64,000 nt of DNA from Plectrocnemia conspersa (lineage: Eukaryota > Arthropoda > Insecta > Trichoptera > Polycentropodidae). The position numbers and the translations under genes are program-made. Where the stretch lies: positions 597,380 to 661,379 of the forward strand of contig VTFK01000332.1 of assembly GCA_009617715.1 (NCBI GenBank), in the 5' to 3' direction. The notes beneath the pieces were generated by a model that ran no database searches, was not told the origin of the DNA, and was given only the letters and a program-made list of their open reading frames with translations. Below are positions 11,270 to 22,264 of this stretch, one piece after another. Positions within the stretch are counted from its first letter, which is position 1. Each line of letters opens with the position of its first letter.

Positions 11270-11490
11270 AAATCGGAATTAGGAATAATTATAAATTTGA
11301 TCGATCATCACAGATTGTATTTTCTAAGATTTTCCTGATCTCACGGATCAATAATTAATAAATAATTAAAATAAAATTGTTGCATGAATATGACATCTAT
11401 TGATTAGGTTGTAATAATAGTTAATAATTTATAAAATATATGTAAATTATTTACAGAAACATTTCAGTCTGATGTTTCACTACATACTTA
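11270..11490 (+). repeat. Dispersed repeat B, copy 1
   Basis: TTTGATCGATCATCACAGAT, then TTTCCTGATCTCACGGATCA, is followed by an AT tail ending in CATTTCAGTCTGATGTTTCA. Related copies in the same orientation lie at 43330-43520 and 47675-47830. No coding potential is seen. Confidence 0.6.
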
Positions 11491-11819
11491 TTGCTTGTTG
11501 ATTTTGTTTACGCATTGTGCTAATAATGCCTATCATGTTGCAAAGGAATAATGACAATACATAAGGAAAAATCACCCATAAATTAATTATATTATATAAT
11601 GTTTTATTTATTACAACATCCATTATCCACTACTCTTTTTTAAAAAAATCAATCTCACAATTTATTTTCCCATACCTCGTTTTATATGTTTAATGTATGT
11701 AATTCAATACATTTTATGAATGTTAAATGTATGTAATCCTAAACATCGTTCAATCATTATACACAATACAAAATAAACACACATAATAAAATATATCGAA
11801 ACTTTATACAGTCGATTTA

Positions 11820-12000
11820 ACCGAAATCTATAAGTTCTCGCCAGATTTCATCTGAACCAAAGTACACAAAAAAAACGATGACCGAAATATTACCAGGACG
11901 GCCAAAGTTCTCCCGGAAACTTTGGCCGTCTCGGGAATACCTCATCGATATTACGTACAACACAGGAACGTTTTTTTCGTGCTTAATCGGCTTTCACATT
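11820..12000. other. GC-richer patch with a strong hairpin
   Basis: Arms GACGGCCAAAGTT (11897-11909) and AACTTTGGCCGTC (11918-11930) pair perfectly over 13 bases around an 8-base loop. Such a stable GC-rich stem is exceptional for this window. It could be a structured RNA, a transposon relic or a protein-binding palindrome; no match to a known RNA family is recognised. Confidence 0.5.
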
Positions 12001-12518
12001 TAATATTGAAATTTTAATAATATACCTCTTTTGCTGAGTTTGTGCAATTATATAATTGTTTTGGGGAATCGGATTATTATGGCGTGTGCATTAGTTAAAT
12101 TGGCAAGATTAATATTTGATTTACCAGAGATGATTGATGCTGGGATTTGAGTTTTGCGACGTAAGGATTAACGTTTGAAATACATAGAAATTATGTATTT
12201 ATTTTTCAGCAGCGCACATAGTAAATTAAAATGATTATTATTCAATGAGCTGTTTTTCAGTGATCACAAATTATAATTAAATAATTTATTAGGTTCTCCT
12301 GTTTAATATTTTATATACATTTTTTGTTTCATCTTTACAATTAACTAGGAATTAATAAACATTTCTGTATTGTAAATATTTACATGTTTCATGAAACTAT
12401 AATTTGTATTTAAAAAAAATTGTTTGATCACTTTCCAACATTTTCAATTATGGTTTCTATTTTAACTGATAATAGTTTATTAATTACAATGTTTGTAAAA
12501 AAAAAAATGTTAGCGTCT

Positions 12519-13037
12519 TTAACCCTTTAGCGCGCAAAGGGCGAAAACGGTCGATATATCGACCGACGACATTACGGTCTATAATTCAATACCTATTCAT
12601 AATAAAATCTTCCTTAGCATCACAATATGTCGTCGAGGAAGCTCTTTCGTTGATATATCGACTATATGAAATTAAGTTGTTGCTATAGGCCTAAACACGA
12701 TAAAATCAAAAATCAAAATAAAACATTACAAAACTCTAAAAGAATTATTTTTTAATAATATTTCTTTATTTGTGTATATGTAATATATTTCAAACAATAA
12801 ATTATATTTGTGTGCCAATATTTGATCGTTCATTATATAATAAATATATTTTAAAAATATCACCCTAAGTGGTCAAAGGTCGATATATCAACCGACAAAA
12901 TTTTCGAAATTTCCAAAAAAAAATTCTTTTTTTAAATTTTTTTTATTAAAATTACTTTTTATATATAATAAAAGTTCTAAAAAGTAAGTTTTTAACCCTT
13001 AATTCCAAAATAATTAATTTGCGCGCTAAAAAGTTAA
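12519..13037. mobile_element. piggyBac-like non-autonomous element
   Basis: TTAA at 12519-12522 and again at 13034-13037 flank inverted ends CCCTTTAGCGCGCAAA (left) and, read inward from the right, CTTTTTAGCGCGCAAA. A TTAA target duplication with a C/T-rich, GCGC-containing terminal repeat is the piggyBac signature. Inside are three versions of one palindrome: GGTCGATATATCGACC (12549-12564), GTTGATATATCGAC (near 12650) and GGTCGATATATCAACC (near 12875). No transposase is present; the centre is AT-rich. The palindromes may be transposase or host-factor binding sites (inference). Confidence 0.8.
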
Positions 13038-13264
13038 AATATAATCCAAAATCTAGCAAATTGAATTTTGTTAAAGTCAAAGTATTAAATTTGCTCGTGG
13101 TGTTTTTTAGTGTTTCTGCTTAATTATTCCTAATATTCATCAATTATATTCATTAATTTTTGCCTGTTTTATTGGACAAACAGATTAGGTTTTGTACCAC
13201 CGTTCTACTGTCAATAACTTTTTCAGCAAAACAACAGTGACAAATCTCTTAATAGCATAATACA

Positions 13265-13620
13265 ATTAGACATTGTATATATTGATTTTGAAAATGTTTT
13301 CGACAAAATTTCTTATGGCTTATTAGAGAAAAAATTGTCTGAATTCGGTTGTTATTTGAGTGACATGACGTTTGATTGTCGAAAAAATATTTCACCCCTC
13401 AGGAGTCGAACTTGGGCACTCTACTCTTATTTTGTCTTGTTACAAATTAAATTTTTTTTTGTATACTGATTATTTAAATGTATTCGATCTGTTGCGAACT
13501 GTTTCTTTTTTTTTTAAACTAAGTCATTAGGATTCTCTATGGAGATGAGCTTCTCTCGATATTTCCTATTATAATTTAAGAATGATTTTTAGTATTACCT
13601 TAAAATATAGCTACTCCTCC
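13265..13620 (+). pseudogene. Non-LTR reverse transcriptase remnant (RT family 1, copy c)
   Basis: The plus strand reads YIDFENVFDKISYGLLEKKL (13281-13340), the D-F-x-x-x-F-D RT motif and following helix. YLSDMTFDCRKNIS follows; after a one-base shift PQESNLGTLLLF (13398-13435) gives the PQGSNLGPLLF motif seen at 1-361. A catalytic box decayed to YTDYLNVFDLLRTVS lies near 13460-13505 and DSLWR.AS near 13532-13556. The order is that of a LINE RT. Frameshifts and stops make it a dead copy. Its wording ties it to the 1-361 copy. Confidence 0.75.
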
Positions 13621-13712
13621 TTCATAAAATTTACTTAATGAAATTAGTTTATTTATTGTTATTTTAAGATTTTTTAGAGTAGTTTATATATTTTGGTTTT
13701 TAGACAGCAAAA

Positions 13713-13790
13713 AATGTTCAAGTCCCCCAACTACACGAACCCAAATAGCACGTTTACAATTTACCGTGTTATTGGAGGGCCTACTGTATT
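13713..13790 (+). repeat. Right end of TA-type MITE (family of 34310-34473)
   Basis: AACTACACGAACCCAAATAG, then CACGTTTACAATTTACCGTG and TTATTGGAGGGCCTACTGTA, matches 34420-34479 at roughly 85-90%. The matching left terminal repeat is absent upstream, so the copy is truncated. Confidence 0.75.
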
Positions 13791-13799
13791 CAGATTTCA

Positions 13800-14390
13800 A
13801 GTAGTTTTTTAAAATAAAATATTTTAGTGCGATTTTAAAATGGTCAAAATAGAACATCGATCAATAGTAAACTTTTTTAATAAATAAGGACCTAGCCCTA
13901 ATGAAATTTTTAAATGTGATGGTGACATTACAAATCTATTTACAACGGTAAAACATGGTTTCTAGAATCACAAAGAAAATTACATTTGAAGTAACAATAT
14001 AAATTAAAAATAAAAGGCGTAAACTCTTTAAGAAAATCATAGATTAAATGTAAAAATAATTTATTGAGCTGTAGAAAATTTAGATGAAAAAACATTTTTG
14101 GCAAACTGAAGCATTTTATATAAGAAAACTACGAATGTGGCTTTAAAATATATTTTAACAACTAGTGAAACTTCAAGTCAAAACAATACAAGCAAAGATA
14201 TTATCTACTATCAAATGACAAGTTAATTTTGTCTACAGGTTTTGTTATTAAGCAAGAGGTAATAAATTATTAATCGAGTACTATGCTAAGCGTACTTTAA
14301 GACGATTTAAGTGTTTTTCTTATTATTATTTATATTATTTACACGAATATATTTTAAATAAAATGTATTAGGCTTGCAAAATCTCATGAT
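13800..14390. other. AT-rich spacer
   Basis: No recognised gene or repeat. Confidence 0.5.
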
Positions 14391-14394
14391 AGAA

Positions 14395-14735
14395 TCTTGT
14401 ATTTTTTGATATCCTCCGAGGTTTTCGAACTCTCAGTACCAAGAACGGCAAAATCCAGCTTCTTTCGGCATCTCCGAAGGTGAGCAAACGACGACTTTAG
14501 GTAAATGAAGAATAATGGGCCTGGTGGGCGGCGAATTCCAAACATTCACGAAGTGTGACGGCGTGGGTATGGGGCGAAGAAGAATGGTGGCTAATGAGGC
14601 GTTTCATTGGCGTTGAATGGCTTAAAAGTTGAAATTATAGCTTGAAAAGCTCAGCCTCGTATAATGGATAACTTAATAAGTTAAATGGAATTTGGCCATA
14701 CGTTCGCCATAAGAACCGACGGGGAACTTTGTCGG
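14395..14735. other. GC-richer island, candidate conserved non-coding region
   Basis: It contains GGGCCTGGTGGGCGGCGAAT, GACGGCGTGGGTATGGGGCG and similar complex sequence with stops in every frame. It stands out clearly from the flanking A/T sequence. Function is unknown. Confidence 0.35.
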
Positions 14736-14739
14736 ATTA

Positions 14740-16000
14740 AATTTCATAGGTATGTATGTGTACTTTGTGTACTATATGTATAATGTATACCAACGACAAG
14801 GCGGATATGGTATTCGATTTAAATGATAATTCAGTTATATAGTAATCAAGATTTGATTTGCATGTTTTACAAGCAACATTCTTAACTAGTATTTGAAAAA
14901 AATGTTGATCAAAGTAAATAGCTGAAACGTTCATAACTATATTTAATAAATAATACATATTGTATCTTAATATTAAGTTTTTTATCAAAAAATGAAATAA
15001 GGCCGATATTACTTTTTTATCAAAAAAAAAAATAAGCAATTAGAGCTACAATTCGTTATCCAATATTAATAACACAAATACCAGCGTGTTTTTGTGATAT
15101 AACTATACGAAGCTTACTGAAAAGTAATGTAAAAAATCTTCTGTGAAAATATTTTTGATACCTATCGAAAAATTGTGTCCCAGGTTATTGTTTTGTTTAA
15201 ATTATCCTTGAAGAACGGTAAAAAAACTGTAAAAAAATACATTTAAGCACAGAAAATTGCGGAATAGCTCTTCGTCAAACAGGTAGCGATGGCAAACTTT
15301 TTTCTGCGAAACCGAAAACCCAAAGCGCTTTGTTCGGCATATACCGACCGATAAAACATTCCATCAATCTTTTCCATTGTGATTGCCCTTCCAACTAAAA
15401 TAAACAATGGATGAAAAATTGGTAATATTCATACGATAACACGTAATACGTTTCAAACCTCAAGTAATATATTTTCGGGGCGTTACGAGCATAATTTCAT
15501 AACTGAATTATGGTTCTGTTTGTGAGATTTCAGTTTAACTTGAAGAAATAGTAAAGGTCGAAACGAATTTATGTATTGAATTACATATATAATATTTTTA
15601 GCATGACTTATGATAGACTTGTAATGACTTATTTTATAATGCCTAAGACTAAGGGTATCCTAGCTTTTAGATTTTCTGGGCCGCATCACCTGACAAAAAA
15701 TTGTCAAGGACCGCATTTAGAAATAAATGTTTATTTTTGATTAGAGTGAAACATATGTATATTACCAATGGGTCGGTTACAACTTTATTTTATTAGACTA
15801 TTAGACATCTTAGAGATTTTTTTCGTTATCAATGCATTAATATCTGGTTTAATAATAAAAGTACCGAAGCAAAAAAAAATTCACACTTAAAACTTTTGTT
15901 TTAATTTTACTTTTTGTATAAAATATTTTATACTGACAAAAATAAACCCCTTTCGAAAACAGACGTCATAAACAAGGCATATAATTAGACTCTATAGATT
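14740..16000. other. AT-rich spacer with small decayed patches
   Basis: A complex patch lies at 15250-15400. At 15660-15722 the paired phrases CTGGGCCGCATCACCTGAC and AAGGACCGCATTTAG resemble the end region of decayed hAT-type elements, but no boundaries can be drawn. The 100-codon minus-strand open frame at 14737-15039 has no recognisable motif. Confidence 0.35.
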
Positions 16001-16006
16001 TTATCA

Positions 16007-16059
16007 ATTTGCAGTAATAAACTTAAAATAATAATTATTTAAAGTTTATTACTGCAAAT
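16007..16059. repeat. 53-bp near-perfect palindrome
   Basis: ATTTGCAGTAATAAACTT (16007-16024) is exactly inverted at 16042-16059, and the 17 central bases are themselves close to palindromic. It would extrude a long hairpin. Origin unknown. Confidence 0.85.
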
Positions 16060-18075
16060 CAAAATAATTCTTAAAATTTTAAATCTGATTTCCAATTCAT
16101 TCATAATATCTGCAAATGGCAAGCAACGAGTTGATGTCAACTGAGAATAGAGTAGCTTTTTTCTAAAACTTCAAAAAATATGATAAACTAGCAATTATTT
16201 TTTTTATTGTTCATGGAATTCAGTTTAATTTCAAATGCCTAAAAAATAACTGACTAAAAATGCTAAATCAAAAATTTTCAAATTCAAGTTAAGGTTTTTC
16301 TTTTGGGTTTGTGACATAATTATTTTACTGCAGTAAAGTATAGTTTCTCCAAAGCTAGTTTCTAGTGAATTCAGAAACTTTAGATTTTTGGTGATTTAAT
16401 ACTTGCAATTTAAATTGAATTTATTTTGTATATTATATAGTATATATAAATTAGTATATATATTTTAATTTTTTTTTTTCACTAATTTCACTTATCATTT
16501 TTTTTATCTAACCATCAGTGACTATCAAACTTAAAATAATTAGCTTTATTTACTATATTATAGAATAAAATATTGCATAAAGAAAGAAATACAAAATTAT
16601 AAGCAGCAATATGAGTCATTTTAAAATTTATATATTAATTAATTTAGAAATAAAATAAAATATATATTAATAAGTTTTCACAAAAATCGATTATTGTTAC
16701 ATCAAATTTATTTCTAATTTAATTAAAGTTTTTTATAATACACGATTGCTAGCTATCGACTTTGGTTTATAGTAAACCTTACTGTAATATTTTTTTTGTT
16801 GACATTTCGTACTCAGAGCCAACTCTCATCTATTTACCGCCCTAGGCAAACGATATTTAGCCACCCCTAAAATAGCTGATCGAAAATTAATCCTGGGTAC
16901 AATAAAAAATATTCGGGAGCTAAAAAAATATATCGTCTCTCCAAAAGTCATGAGAAGAAAATAATACACAAAAAAATGGGCACGTATTTGTATTTTTAGC
17001 CATATATCTTTGGCCGCATAGTTGATATTTATCGTTTTAATTTAAAAATAATATTTTACTAAAATAAAACTGTATATAAACAAATATATACTAAAAATAA
17101 ATATTTTTTTTAATAACCATAACTCTGATAAATAAAAATAAGGTGATAATATTAAAGTAGTTGTAAATAATTTAAATATTTAATTAGGTATAATATAAAA
17201 TAGTTAAAAAATGTATTTAAATTAAATAAAAAGCACATAAATATATGTTTAATAATTAAAAAAATATGTTAGATAATAATATGAAAATAGTTATGGATAA
17301 CTCAATTATAGAGTTGTTGATAAAATATTTATAAGTAATTGTAGATTAAAAATAATTTTTGAGCAATATTGTAATTACATATTAAAAAAATTAGTTGAAA
17401 AATAAGTATATGTTCCAAAATACAAAACACAAACAAAATTTGCCAATATTTCCCAATTTTTATTGGTGTGCAACAATATTATAGACAGTAGGAAAATATT
17501 TATAAGATGTTAGAAAAATTATTACGTAGCAATAGCATTTAGTTACACAGTAACTTAACAGTTTTCAAATTGCAATTTATAAGGATAAGAATTACAATAA
17601 TTTTTAAAGAAGTTAGTGTAAAATAGTATATTTTTAAAACAGCCACAAAAAACATATTTAAATAAATTATATTATCAAGATACACATTCTTTTAATTGCA
17701 ACTAGCTTATAAAGATATTTTTTGTAAAAAAATATTTTTGCGACTTGCTTAACATTATTTAAGATAAACTTTAGTAAGAGTTGTTATCATAAAAAAAAAA
17801 AAAATTCTAGGCAGTTAAATTAAAAATAACGAATGGCGTATAAATGTGCCGTCACCTATTATTAAAAAAATTGTAAGCAAATTATTGCATAAAGATAATT
17901 ATAAGAAAAAAATATATTACAAAAAATACATTTTTCATTGAGAAACGTATGTTAATGTGGAATTTAAACTCACGACTTTCAACATATTTGTTATTGTTAA
18001 TATTATTTAAAGACTACCATGATTGAAATTAATTAGGCATTTATAAAAATTATATATATTCGGTAACGTAAAATT
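16060..18075. other. Long AT-rich spacer
   Basis: About 2 kb of low-complexity A/T. The fragment GAGCCAACTCTCATC..CCGCCCTAGGCAA at 16817-16850 may be a decayed DNA-transposon end. No gene is recognised. Confidence 0.45.
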
Positions 18076-18079
18076 TTAA

Positions 18080-18425
18080 CGTACATCTCACAACGTTAAT
18101 TTTTTCCAGGCAACCTCAACAGCCCTCTTAAAATACGTTAAACTTAACGTGACACATTGAAGCGAGTACGTTTAAACCAGGCCGCATAATAGAACTGAAG
18201 GATTCTTTCAGCGGATATGAAACATTTTTACGACTGGCTGAAATAACGTAATTTCGTCACAGGCAAATGCGAACGAACAGGTACCTACCGTTCGCCTGAG
18301 GATTCTTCTACGCGACGGTGACTGTTCCGCCAGAATGCTCCTTCTTGCCTGTCTCCCTGCTTGTGTGTATCATGCTAATTTATGCAAGTGAAAAGAAACC
18401 GAGCCAGGAGTGCACAATGAACATT
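18080..18425. other. GC-richer island, candidate conserved non-coding region
   Basis: It includes the related words ACGTTAATTTT, ACGTTAAACTTAACGTG and AACGTAATTTCGT, then a long mixed stretch (18240-18400) with CTACCGTTCGCCTGAGG and GTGACTGTTCCGCCAG. Repeated ACGTTA words could be binding sites (inference). No supported frame. Confidence 0.35.
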
Positions 18426-18429
18426 CTAG

Positions 18430-20230
18430 TAAAATATATATTTATTTAAAATATTATATGATATAAGAAACAGTAAAATTAGCTATTATTTTATATTCTG
18501 GCAATAAAAACAGTAGAATTATTCAGTTAGATAAGTCATCGTATACACCCATAAAATTTGCATTTCCTTTATTATGTCCACCTCTTTCTCTCTCTTTCTG
18601 TTGCTAGAATAATACCACACAAGTACAATATAAATTGCATAACTATTTTGTAGTAATGTTTGAAATAAGTACTGCTAGCATTTGACAATCAAATATTAAT
18701 TATTCTAACTTACGTTAATCTACAAAAACAATCTTCTATAAACCTGCATCAATTTGCCTAAAGGTATAAGGTAATGGAAAACGATTACATTTTAACTCAT
18801 TTCCTAATTCTCCAGTAAGCCTATTTTATATTCGTTAAATGTGAGAGAACCCTTAACATTTATATCTATGAATTTCACATATGTGTACTTATTCCATTAC
18901 GATATAAATTCATGGATGCTTTGAAGTTATCAGAAACGTATTAAACTAAATTCAAAACGGTAATAAACCATCAACAACCACCCCTGACGAAGGGTAAAAA
19001 CCCTCCAGAAACCACTGACCGAAATAAATTTATCTGAATGCGAATTTCTCAACAGCCAACTTATATATGAAGCAAGTTTTACGAATTATTTTAATTTAAA
19101 CTACGTTTAAATAATATTTTAAATTATATATTAGTAGTACAAAATATATTTATTTAATTACGAAAGCTCTATTTACATATTTTTAACAAGATTAAGGCAA
19201 AAATAGGTACAAAGTCGATAAATAAGGTAAATTTATTATTACATTACGACGCGTTCGTTAGTTAACGCTTCAACCATTATAAAGATTTATTATGAGGATA
19301 GCACTAATGCAATAAATTAGTAAACACGATTATTTATTGCATTACTATATATTTGTTTGTGTATATAAAAATATTTTTTAGTAAACCCAAAGCGCAATAT
19401 ATTAATAAGAAACATGCGGTTTTGTGAATTAAAGGCAAAATAAATTATTTTTATTGCATCTGCTATGAAAATAATTTTAGTGTTTGTCGTGAAGTTATTA
19501 TAAACGCGTTTGTCATATTACGAGTAATATTTATTCTATTACAAATAATTTTTCGGTTAATCTCATTGGTTATTTTTTTTTAAATATTACGCAATGGTAA
19601 AAATATATATTTTTAACTCTCACCTATCGTAAACTTTGTGTTTTTACGACCGCAAGTGTCACATTTGATACCTTAATTTTATTTTCTAAAATTCAGATGA
19701 CGTTAGAGATTAACATGTCGCGCTCGTGTAATAAATATATAATTTATATCAAAATCCAACGCAATACTTAATAGTAACTATAATTATCTAGATAGCTTAG
19801 TGGCTTATATAAATAATCGTTGGCTTAATTCTAACCCCGTGTTACTCATATTGTCATCAACATTTATATATTATTAGTTATTACAGAATTGAAAAAATCT
19901 ATCTTGACTCAATAATCTCAATTTTGAGTTTAGAACGAGTTACGTGGTGTAACTTATACAAAAGATGACTTATTTGAAAATATATTATAATAGTTAAACA
20001 AATATTTGACATTTGACATTTTATATTTGGTATCACAAAGTGACTTTTTATAAATAGTAGAAAAGTATGGAATTTAAAAAAATATATAAAGAACACTACA
20101 ATGAAATTCAAATGTAAAAAATATAACACCACTTGAAAATGTTTTTTACATTTAACTCTACGGGGTGTGACTTCGTAGCCAGTGATACGCTTAGTGGAAT
20201 CTAGTTAGAATTTATTGCATTATATTTACA
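18430..20230. other. AT-rich spacer
   Basis: A C-rich patch lies at 18960-19030 (ACCACCCCTGACGAAGGG). Otherwise A/T runs. No gene is recognised. Confidence 0.45.
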
Positions 20231-20264
20231 TATGTATGTTGTGACAGACAATAAATGGCAAGAT

Positions 20265-20410
20265 GTTTTCTACGAGCGGTGGTGAAGAAGCTGGCGGAGG
20301 GATGATGTCAGTGAAATATCCTCAAAGGTCTAGTAAGTGGCGTGGCAGCGAGTGTACAGCAGAAGTTGATCCCTCTCTGCTACGTTAGTGCTAGTATGGA
20401 GTTCCTCTCG
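20265..20410. repeat. Dispersed repeat C, copy 1
   Basis: GGCGGAGGGATGATGTCAGT, then GAAATATCCTCA, through TTGATCCCTCTCTGCTACG is matched at 55495-55620 in the same orientation. On the minus strand both copies keep one reading frame (see the reading frame at 20330-20497). Confidence 0.75.
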
Positions 20411-20497
20411 GGATGTGAGCGTCCATGACAGTTGTTGTCTGCGGACAGCGGGCGTCTGCTTGAATCTTTGAGTGGCTGCTGGTGACTGCCTTCTCAT
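20330..20497 (-). CDS. Short reading frame of repeat C, unknown transposon-like protein start
   Basis: A 55-codon minus-strand frame runs from ATG at 20497 to TAG at 20330. It begins MRRQSPAATQRFKQTPAVRR and ends with AERDQLLLYTRCHATY. Past the stop the same frame continues TFEDISLTSSLRQLLHH. The second copy (55629 downward) reads AERDQPPLYCRCH, then EDLSLTSSLRRLIHH in one frame. Conservation of the frame and of EDxSLTSSLRxLxHH between copies that differ in DNA suggests a real coding sequence. Two inverted CCAAT boxes lie about 43 and 72 bases upstream. I do not recognise the protein; a mobile element's first exon is the likeliest reading. Confidence 0.45.
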   Translation of the reverse strand: MRRQSPAATQRFKQTPAVRRQQLSWTLTSREELHTSTNVAERDQLLLYTRCHATY

Positions 20498-20660
20498 CAG
20501 CGCCCAGGCTTAAGTATCAAGAGCTGCAAAGCTTTCTGACCAATCACAATTATGCTGCGTTCATCCAGCCAATCGCTGCAGTCTCTTCTTAGAACGGGGA
20601 AATAAGATATACGCATTCAGAAAGCGACATTCGTTTGATGGGCATTGTCCATGGTCGTAT
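20498..20660 (-). promoter_or_regulatory. Putative promoter with two CCAAT-type boxes
   Basis: CCAAT at 20540-20544 and 20569-20573 (ATTGG on the transcribed direction) sit in GC-richer sequence just upstream of the minus-strand ATG at 20497. The context TGATTGGTCAG recurs in the Tc1-like element at 46299-46308. The spacing suits a proximal promoter; activity is inferred. Confidence 0.4.
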
Positions 20661-20899
20661 TGCATTGCAACGGAAATCTTAATTTATTATACCCGTGACC
20701 GTTTCGCAACAAAGAAATATTCTCTCAATGACGGAGAATATTTACAATAAGCATGTTATTTATGTGATTTTTTCTGGTCTCATCCTTTACACTATTATCT
20801 TGTTTTCTTGTTGATGGGTAAGCATTTTGGTTATAGTAAATTTACACGAGTTCTTAGAATAAGGCGCTACAAAAATATTAACTAATTTAAAAATCATTA

Positions 20900-20950
20900 A
20901 AAGGAGTCGGAGTCGGTTGATTTTTTACATTTTTATGACTCTGAACTTGA
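20900..20950. repeat. Fragment of hexamer-ended hAT-like element
   Basis: GGAGTCGGAGTCGGTTGATT followed by TTTATGACTCTGAACTTGAC is the subterminal hexamer pattern of the element at 7543-7857. No terminal CAGGGCTG end is left. Confidence 0.5.
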
Positions 20951-21319
20951 CTTAATAGTGCTGCTATATATAATATATATTCGTGACGTGTATTGGGTCA
21001 TTTACGAGAAATTCCAGGGATTTTTCTAATTTTTTTGCACCCCAATTCCCAAGATTCACGTCTTAAAAACCGAGACAAGAAAATATCAGTGATGTTTTAA
21101 CATCGACTATTTATATATTAACGATAATATTTAGGTATTATTCACAAGTTCTTTCTCATAAAAACATGGTTAAGCTTTACATTTTATTATTGTCTTAGTG
21201 CCTGTCCACATCATCTGTATAAATTACAGAAATTAAAAACGTTTTTTAAATTTTATAAATAATTAATAACTCCGATGTAAAAAATTTTCAACTTAAATAT
21301 ACATGATCCTTAGTAAAAG

Positions 21320-21513
21320 TTTCTCTGAAAAAAATGACACAATATGCCACTTTTCGATACTAAGAAGCAGATGATTGATGGAAGCCCATCTTCATAGAGA
21401 ATCTGAATCAATCTGTAGGGAATGAATGCATTTAAACAATTTTAAATCATATGCTTGAAATTGGTAACTGCCGTATTTATGTCAATAATAAATACCGTTA
21501 AGGGAAGAAAATG
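21320..21513 (-). pseudogene. Non-LTR reverse transcriptase remnant (RT family 1, copy d)
   Basis: The DNA matches positions 110-335 closely: AATGACACAATATGCCACTT, then TTCGATACTAAGAAGCAGAT and GGAAGCCCATCTTCATAGAG, continuing to TATTTATGTCAATAATAAAT. That segment of the first copy encodes the stretch around and just after the YADD box. Several indels destroy the frame. It is the same family as 1-361 and in the same orientation. Confidence 0.75.
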
Positions 21514-21514
21514 G

Positions 21515-21710
21515 ATCAATTGCATCGCTTGATTATTCAACTAACGATATATGTTCACGCTTTTAAGTGAAACTTTCCAAGATCGTTACTGAAAGGGATA
21601 GATGATAATAGCGGTTTTTACGCAGATTAGACGCATTGTCTATCGCACATATTTACGCACGAATGAGTAGTACTAATAAGTCTCGCAAAATTTTCCATTA
21701 TTATGCAATT
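21515..21710 (+). repeat. Dispersed repeat D, copy 1
   Basis: CAATTGCATCGCTTGATTAT, ATATGTTCACGC and GATAATAGCGGTTTTTACGC, then AGATTAGACGCATTGTC, are shared with 32255-32420 and, for the second half, 55060-55240. All copies point the same way. No coding potential is seen. Confidence 0.7.
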
Positions 21711-21714
21711 TTAG

Positions 21715-22260
21715 TATTGAGTATTCTCTTCTACTGTTACCCCTTTTGTCTTGCGAGTTCGTTATTTCCTTTTCAAAATATTTCAAATAAGAATTTGAAT
21801 GATTGTTGAGTTAAATGTGTAGCTGGTTGGATACATATTTTATTATCACAAAAACATTTCATGCGCAGACGCTTAAAATTATAAACTTTTTTGGCATCTC
21901 ATAAATCACATTGAGAAATATTAAAATTATGCAAATGAAGAATTGTTATCTAGTATCTTTGATTCATTTAATAATAATAGATTACCTTACATATAAAACA
22001 ATAAGTTTGAAATTAATCATTGTTAAACGAAATTAATTGCCAATTAGTATTGCTTTCACTATTAAGAATAAATTAGTTTAGCGCATGTTTAACGTCAAAA
22101 TATTAATTACTGTGGTGATTAAGTTACAAAACTTAAACGTATACATACATTAATACTTTACTTTTTAATAAGTATGTGAATATATTTATAATAATTTGTT
22201 AGTATGTATATAAGATTGCACAAGCAATAAAATTATGGGTTAATGTTGCTTACATATACC
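21715..22260. other. AT-rich spacer
   Basis: No recognised feature. Confidence 0.5.
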
Positions 22261-22264
22261 TAGG

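Noticed and set aside
14737..15039. 100-codon minus-strand open frame
   Set aside because: Phe/Ile/Leu/Lys-rich translation of A/T runs without any motif.
16817..16850. CCGCCCTAGGCAA phrase as a DNA transposon end
   Set aside because: Too short, with no partner end or target duplication.
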